Shown in pieces: positions 59,396-64,000 of a stretch of 64,000 nt of DNA. Source of the stretch: Paenibacillus sp. LS1 (GTDB taxonomy: Bacteria > Bacillota > Bacilli > Paenibacillales > Paenibacillaceae); contig NZ_JAPDOE010000012.1 of assembly GCF_026013365.1 (NCBI RefSeq), forward strand, positions 1 through 64,000. Direction: 5' to 3'. The notes beneath the pieces are model-generated. The model ran no database searches and had not been told where the DNA came from. It saw nothing but the letters and a program-made list of their open reading frames with translations. The position numbers and the translations under genes were made by a program. Each line of letters opens with the position of its first letter. Positions within the stretch are counted from its first letter, which is position 1.

Positions 59396-60559
59396 TTACC
59401 AGGCTCTGAAGCTAAAACGGTACATCTCACTTTTATCCATCGTACTGCCCACTGCAAATAGATCATCGTCATTCCATTTCAGATTGATGAAGTTATCAAT
59501 ATTGCGGTAGATTACCGTATCGGACGAAAGCTCGCTGTCATTCAGGTAGGCAATATGCAACTCATTCTTCTGATTCTGAATATCCATTGGATAAAAGTAA
59601 GCGATTCGCGATTCATCTTCATTCAAATCAAAGTTCCAGATAGAACCTTGTAATACCAGATCATACTGTTCCTGCGCTGCACGATACCGATACAACCCCT
59701 GTACCTTATTCAGCGTTCCCTGGATGAGCATGTCACCATTTTTCAGCAACTTGAATTGTTGAATGTCTTCCATTGCAGCATACGCCTTCACTTCATGCTC
59801 GTCCTCAAGCGATACACGATAGATGGCATAGTTGTCTTTCAGCATCACCAGCATATAAAACTGCTTCTGGTCTTCACTGACCTGCAACACATCCATCACG
59901 ATAAACGTATCATTCGAACCTTTCCCTTGTCTTGGTCCTGTGAACATGCCCATCAGCTCATCATACGTGTAGATGACTTGACTCGTCCCCTTGCTCAGAT
60001 CTACTTGTTTGAATAAAAGATCATCCTGACCGATATAGGATTCGTCCCCTACAAACACTCTGTAATACGAATTGTCGCTCGGAAGCTTGCGACGTTCCCC
60101 GCTCTCAATCACATACTCATATGTCGTCTTCTGCGCCTGACCCGACCGGTACTGGGAGTAAATGATCTTCTTGTGATCCGGGCTGATCGCTACACCATAT
60201 TCCGTATTACTCGCAATACTCTTCACTTCATTATCATCCAGATGCAGGAGAGACAGCTGAAGGCTGGAATACGAAGATTCCAGTTGATTCAATATAATCG
60301 TGTTCCGGTCTACCACTTCAAAATCAAAAATCGCAAAGTCATTTGGAATCTTGGTAGCCGACTCGATCTGAATGGTACTGCTCGGTGGTGGTGCCAGACG
60401 GTTATTGAATTGCTCACTGGGCAAGATCACTGTTCTAGGCTTGAGATTTCCGATACTGAACAGGCTGCCAATCCCGAAAATTCCGCTGACAAATGCGATC
60501 AACAGCCCTGACAGCATTAATCTGTCGCGGTTTTTACGCCAAAATCCGGAATGTCTCAT
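59396..60559 (-). CDS. Membrane-anchored beta-propeller-like protein coupled to a two-component system
   Basis: An unrecognised 387-residue protein. An N-terminal span (about 14-36, LMLSGLLIAFVSGIFGIGSL) is followed by a large extracellular part. It has repeating beta-rich units of the kind found in TolB-like propellers: VAISPDHKKIIYSQYRSGQA, VSEDQKQFYMLVMLKDNYAI, LNEDESRIAYFYPMDIQNQ. Its first codon overlaps the end of the kinase gene by four bases, so the two are translated together. I infer that it is an accessory sensor or output protein of the system, as seen with other kinase-linked exported proteins. Its enzyme activity, if any, is unknown; no catalytic motif is evident. Confidence 0.7.
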   Translation of the reverse strand: MRHSGFWRKNRDRLMLSGLLIAFVSGIFGIGSLFSIGNLKPRTVILPSEQFNNRLAPPPSSTIQIESATKIPNDFAIFDFEVVDRNTIILNQLESSYSSLQLSLLHLDDNEVKSIASNTEYGVAISPDHKKIIYSQYRSGQAQKTTYEYVIESGERRKLPSDNSYYRVFVGDESYIGQDDLLFKQVDLSKGTSQVIYTYDELMGMFTGPRQGKGSNDTFIVMDVLQVSEDQKQFYMLVMLKDNYAIYRVSLEDEHEVKAYAAMEDIQQFKLLKNGDMLIQGTLNKVQGLYRYRAAQEQYDLVLQGSIWNFDLNEDESRIAYFYPMDIQNQKNELHIAYLNDSELSSDTVIYRNIDNFINLKWNDDDLFAVGSTMDKSEMYRFSFRAW

Positions 60560-62022
60560 GCGTTCATTTCCCCCGGAAGACTGATATTTACTTGTGTCCC
60601 TTCCCGCATGATGCTCTTCATCTCTACTGTTCCTCCATGACGCTCAACGATGTTCTTCACAATAGACAGACCAAGCCCGGCACTGCCCTTCTCGGCCCTG
60701 TTAATTCCTTTATCCTGGTAAAAGGGTTCAAATACATGCTGGAGCGCTTCAGCACCGATACCTTCTCCCTGATCACGAATTACAATAGCGATGGAATCAC
60801 CTAACCGGAAGGATTGTACTTCGATGATGGAGTTCACATCACTGTACTTCACCGAATTATCCAGGACGTTGAGGAAGACCTCTTTCAGCTTGTCCCGATC
60901 TCCCTGTAGATACTGATTCTCCTCCAGCTCATAATGAATGCCTATATTGTACTTGCTAGCCTTTATCGACATATCTTCACAAGCTTCACGAATAATATCG
61001 GATACATCGATACGTTCGAATCGGTACGCCTGAATGACCGCAGACGAGACCGAGACCTCCAGGATATCCGCAACCATCGTGTTGAGACGCTGGCTTTCTT
61101 TGATAATATAATTCATGCCTTTGTCAAAAAAGTCCTGATCGGTAAATCCATTATCCCGCAAAATCTGGGCGTACCCCAGAATTGTCGTTAGCGGTGTCTT
61201 TAATTCATGTGTCACATTGTCAAAAAAGACTTTGCTTCGCGCCTGCACTTGCTTCACTTCGTCCCGCTCCCGCTCAATCACATCAATCTGCTCCCGTACC
61301 CGATCAATCATGACGGTGAAGCTTGAAGCCAATTCACCGATCTCATCCTTGGTGGTAATCTGAATGTCTGCATTCAGACTTCCCTGAGCCACTTCCGCAG
61401 AACGTTTCGTGAGTACACGGATGGGCTGTGTAATTTTCCGGGAAATAAAGATGGACGCGATAAATACAAATACGAAAATAACCGCTGCAAATAACTTGAT
61501 CGTATTCTGGAACCGGAGATTGCTTCTGTACAAGTCCGTATAATCCTTTTCCAACTGTACAATACCAATCAATTGTTGATCCATCTGGAGTGGGAAGGAC
61601 AGGCTGGAGGTGACACGACCTTTATCCACAACTGTGGTGTAAGCGATCCGGGATCGTATGGCCTCCTCCACATCAGGATGGTCAGAGCGCTTAGCAACGT
61701 TAACCTCGCTGCCAGCAGATCCATAGGGCGAAGCATCGGGACCGTATACCGTAATCTTCCCGCCAACGGCTGAACCAATCTGCTCCGCGAGCTCGCGGTT
61801 TCCGGCTTCGAGCGAGTCTCTGCTCATGCGTTTGTTATGAATCAGGAAGTACTGATTCAGCGCGATGTCCAGGTTTCTTTTCGATTGCACCATATCCTCA
61901 TGCACTTCCCGGTACATATTCTCCTGTGCCACCTTATTGGACAGAATCAGCAGAACGGAGAATCCGATAAAGACGATGACCGAGAATAGCACCACCATTT
62001 TGAACTGGATCGTCCACTTCAT
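60556..62022 (-). CDS. Sensor histidine kinase (HAMP, HisKA, HATPase)
   Basis: A 488-residue kinase. Membrane spans at about residues 10-30 and 175-198 enclose an extracellular sensor of about 145 residues (ITVYGPDASPYGSAGSEVNV). HAMP (about 198-250) is followed by HisKA with FFDNVTHELKTPLTTILGYA (His near residue 273) and an HATPase with NVLDNSVKYSD, DQGEGIG and GSAGLGLSIVKNI. Its start overlaps the stop of the OmpR-type regulator gene (ATGA), so the two form a standard pair. Next to a YknXYZ-like set, it probably senses envelope or peptide stress, but the signal is not read from the sequence. Confidence 0.92.
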   Translation of the reverse strand: MKWTIQFKMVVLFSVIVFIGFSVLLILSNKVAQENMYREVHEDMVQSKRNLDIALNQYFLIHNKRMSRDSLEAGNRELAEQIGSAVGGKITVYGPDASPYGSAGSEVNVAKRSDHPDVEEAIRSRIAYTTVVDKGRVTSSLSFPLQMDQQLIGIVQLEKDYTDLYRSNLRFQNTIKLFAAVIFVFVFIASIFISRKITQPIRVLTKRSAEVAQGSLNADIQITTKDEIGELASSFTVMIDRVREQIDVIERERDEVKQVQARSKVFFDNVTHELKTPLTTILGYAQILRDNGFTDQDFFDKGMNYIIKESQRLNTMVADILEVSVSSAVIQAYRFERIDVSDIIREACEDMSIKASKYNIGIHYELEENQYLQGDRDKLKEVFLNVLDNSVKYSDVNSIIEVQSFRLGDSIAIVIRDQGEGIGAEALQHVFEPFYQDKGINRAEKGSAGLGLSIVKNIVERHGGTVEMKSIMREGTQVNISLPGEMNA

Positions 62023-62732
62023 GTCTGTACCTGAATATTCAGCTTGTACCCCACACCGAATACCGTTTCAATCATCGATATGCCTTGCACACCACTATCC
62101 AGCTTCTTGCGAATCCGTTGCACATGAATGTCCACCGTTCGCGTATCCCCTGCAAAATCAAATCCCCATACCTTGTCCAGCAGCTCAGAACGTGTGTGCA
62201 CCTTACGATGGTGGGTCACGAGAAATAACAACAGATCATATTCCTTATTCGTGAGTCCGGCACGTTCCCCGTCTTTCCAGACTTCCCGTTCATCCTTGCG
62301 AATCTCAATGTGCTTGCCGAGCCTTACTACCTCATAGGACTGATTCTCCAGTGTCTCACTGATGAGGTCAATTCGGCGAAAGATTGCCCGAATGCGCGCA
62401 ACCACCTCACGGATATCAAAAGGCTTCGTGATATAGTCATCAGCACCCAGCTCCATGCCAAGTACCTTGTCCAGCATGTCCGACTTGGCGGTGATCATGA
62501 TGACGGGTATCTTGGAATTCACAGATAATTGCCTGCACACATCAAAACCGCTCATGTCTGGCAGCATCAGATCCAGCAGAATCAGATCCGGCTTCGAATC
62601 CCGAAGCAGATCCAAACCCTCTTTACCTGTAGCTGCTTCCTTGATCTCGAATCCTTCCTTACGTAACGAATAGGACAAAATATCGCGAATGGACTCCTCG
62701 TCCTCAATAATTAAAATCTCTTTTTGTCTCAT
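62019..62732 (-). CDS. OmpR-family response regulator
   Basis: About 237 residues. The receiver has acidic residues in IEDEESIRDI, the phospho-accepting Asp in LILLDLMLPDMSG and the Lys in YITKPFDIREV. A winged-helix output domain (about 135-235) has LTNKEYDLLLFLVTHHRKV then TRSELLDKVWGFDFAG and TVDIHVQRIRKKLD. The ATG at 62732 is preferred because GAGGG is well placed upstream. It is the first gene of the operon with its kinase and the propeller-like protein. It likely controls the nearby efflux genes. Gene symbols are not assigned as there are many close paralogs. Confidence 0.92.
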   Translation of the reverse strand: MRQKEILIIEDEESIRDILSYSLRKEGFEIKEAATGKEGLDLLRDSKPDLILLDLMLPDMSGFDVCRQLSVNSKIPVIMITAKSDMLDKVLGMELGADDYITKPFDIREVVARIRAIFRRIDLISETLENQSYEVVRLGKHIEIRKDEREVWKDGERAGLTNKEYDLLLFLVTHHRKVHTRSELLDKVWGFDFAGDTRTVDIHVQRIRKKLDSGVQGISMIETVFGVGYKLNIQVQT

Positions 62733-62943
62733 GATACCCTCGTAATCTCCCTGCTCTATGAATTTCATCTGCCTATATTTTGTATCTCAAGCCGTATGCT
62801 TGAATAGAGGGAAGCACGAAATGTTACAACTCCGATACAACTCTGAACCGTTTGGAAACAACATCCCGATATACTTGGATCATAAGAGACTCATACCAGA
62901 CCGGACCCAAGCCTGATCTGTATCCAAGGGGGATTCACATCAT

Positions 62944-63420
62944 ATGAACAACACACAAATTAATGATGCTTATATCAACTATAAATCAGAAATCACAAGG
63001 TATCTATCCCATATTGTCAAACAACCACAAGATGCAGAGGATCTGGCTCAGGAGTGTTTCATTCGACTGATGAACGTTACCGTGGATATCCCTGAAGATC
63101 GGCTTCTCTATTACCTCAAACGGATTGCCCGAAATCTTGCCATGGACAGCTTCCGCAGGCAGACCCGTACACTTAAACGCGACAGTCGTCTGGAGGCACC
63201 TACCCATCACTTCGATACACCGCATCTGGAAATTAACGAAGGCGTCGACGATCTGGTCTCCCATATTAACAACACCGAGCATCGTAAAATATTAGAACTT
63301 CGCCTCATTCATGGATACTCCATTAAGGAAACGGCAGAGCTGGTGAATCGTAGTGAAGGTATGATTAAATCCTCTGTCTTCCATGCCGTGAATCGAATTC
63401 GAGCTAAAGTCATCTCATAG
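62944..63420 (+). CDS. ECF-like sigma-70 family sigma factor
   Basis: A 158-residue sigma factor with region 2 (SEITRYLSHIVKQPQDAEDL then AQECFIRLM, RIARNLAMDSFRRQ) and region 4 (HRKILELRLIHGYSIKETAE and LVNRSEGMIKSSVFHAVNRI), joined by a short linker and no region 3. This is the layout of the extracytoplasmic-function group. No anti-sigma gene follows; the next gene codes for a secreted protein. GGGGG precedes the ATG. It is divergent from the response-regulator gene, with about 210 bases between. Its target promoters are unknown; no convincing ECF-type promoter for itself was seen. Confidence 0.9.
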   Translation: MNNTQINDAYINYKSEITRYLSHIVKQPQDAEDLAQECFIRLMNVTVDIPEDRLLYYLKRIARNLAMDSFRRQTRTLKRDSRLEAPTHHFDTPHLEINEGVDDLVSHINNTEHRKILELRLIHGYSIKETAELVNRSEGMIKSSVFHAVNRIRAKVIS

Positions 63421-63435
63421 AGATGGCTTTTTTTA
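63406..63435 (+). terminator. Terminator overlapping the sigma-factor stop codon
   Basis: AAAGTCATCTC at 63406-63416 pairs with GAGATGGCTTT at 63420-63430 (one G-T pair) around a three-base loop and is followed by T. The TAG stop sits in the hairpin, so the last codons lie in the stem. Confidence 0.85.
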
Positions 63436-63620
63436 CCAAAAATTATTAGTGACGGCGGATGGAAGTGTTAAGACAGGATCGAAATACCTATAGATATGTC
63501 AAAAGACCCAATTTTACAAATATCGAGTTAATTTTTACAAATTGTTATGACTATGTAAGATTTTCATGTGGTAGAATATGGACGAACTCATGAATCAACT
63601 AATATTTGGGAGGGATTTGG

Positions 63621-64000
63621 TTGGGTAAATTAACAGGTATGCGAGGAGTATTTTTAAAATCACTCTTGGCATTGTCCATGGCTTTGCCGCTTCAGATCGG
63701 ATTATGGAACGGAGATGCATCGGTTCATGCGGAAGGGCCGACAGACCCGGCACCGTTCATCCAGGCGAAGGTTGTGAACCAAAACGCAGGTAAGAAAGTC
63801 TTGTTCGACAACTCACACGGTCAGACGGCTGGAGCTGCAGACTGGGTCATCGATGGAGGTTTCTCCGACTTCGGAAATGCACTCGCGAATGATGGTTATT
63901 ATGTCAAAGAACTTCGCAAGACGACACCATTTACCTATGATGATCTGAAAGAGTATAACGTATTCGTTATTGCAGAGCCTCAAATTCCTTTCAAAACATC
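63621..64000 (+). CDS. Secreted protein, 5' part only (runs off window)
   Basis: A partial gene: 126 codons are visible, cut by the window edge. It starts with TTG behind GGGAGG, eight bases upstream. A signal peptide (about 1-37) has a basic lead (MGKLTGMRGVFLKSLLALSM) and likely cleaves near VHAEG. The mature part has KKVLFDNSHGQTAGAADWVI then DGGFSDFGNALANDGYYVKE, a pattern resembling a glutamine-amidotransferase-like/DUF4350-type fold found at the N-terminus of large exported Bacillales proteins. I cannot name the family. It follows the sigma-factor gene after a terminator, so it is separately transcribed. Confidence 0.75.
   Translation, partial: MGKLTGMRGVFLKSLLALSMALPLQIGLWNGDASVHAEGPTDPAPFIQAKVVNQNAGKKVLFDNSHGQTAGAADWVIDGGFSDFGNALANDGYYVKELRKTTPFTYDDLKEYNVFVIAEPQIPFKT

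Overview
The window looks like chromosomal DNA of a Paenibacillus-type soil Firmicute (class Bacilli, spore former). Supporting this: strong AGGAGG-type ribosome binding sites with frequent TTG/GTG starts, lipobox lipoproteins, YesM/YesN-type two-component proteins, a Btr/Feu-type iron locus as in Bacillus, a CotH spore-coat kinase, a YhgD/YhgE pair, a Vat-type acetyltransferase, and secreted GH6 and PL11 plant-wall enzymes. The genus is inferred from gene content; no rRNA or tRNA is present. I see no prophage, insertion sequence or CRISPR array. One tyrosine recombinase stands alone.

Layout. 1-2.3 kb: noncoding start, then Pcp peptidase and a Gfo/Idh oxidoreductase (minus). 2.5-9.1 kb (plus): iron locus with FetA/FetB-like export genes, a Btr-like AraC/siderophore-sensor regulator, a Fur box, two FecCD permeases and a siderophore-binding lipoprotein. 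9.1-11.5 kb (minus): an ADP-ribose/NAD cassette (PARG-type hydrolase, NADAR protein, NrtR-like Nudix regulator) behind a promoter with twin palindromes. 11.7-15.9 kb (plus): MarR regulator, a 28-codon micro-ORF and a heterodimeric ABC exporter of BmrC/BmrD type. 15.9-16.4 kb: two families of short repeats. 16.5-18.6 kb: an orphan kinase with a degenerate GGDEF domain and a small membrane protein. 18.9-27.4 kb (minus): MglBAC galactose-type importer with a YesN/YesM two-component system and a second sugar-binding lipoprotein coupled to the kinase.

27.8-36.9 kb: lone recombinase, cold-shock protein, HU, Vat acetyltransferase, two chemoreceptors and a CotH-kinase/stalk-domain fusion. 36.9-46.2 kb: small membrane proteins, TetR plus YhgE/Pip, a polar amino-acid ABC importer, and a PadR/HAAS operon diverging from a lipoprotein gene. 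46.3-55.5 kb: carbohydrate genes, namely GH4 alpha-galactosidase, AraC regulator, PL11 rhamnogalacturonan lyase and GH6 cellulase with FN3 and CBM3 modules, with CcpA-type cre candidates. 56-62.7 kb (minus): an OmpR/kinase pair coupled to a membrane-anchored protein of unknown function, then an ATPase/permease/adaptor set of YknXYZ/MacAB type. 62.9-64 kb: an ECF-like sigma factor and the start of a large secreted protein cut by the window edge.

Most interesting: the Nudix-NADAR-PARG cassette with its operator, the micro-ORF ahead of the exporter, the substrate-binding protein coupled to a kinase, the kinase with degenerate GGDEF, the CotH fusion, the kinase-coupled protein next to the efflux operon, and dispersed hairpin repeats near 18.8 and 52.9 kb. 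All function calls rest on reading motifs and recalled family features; no search was run.
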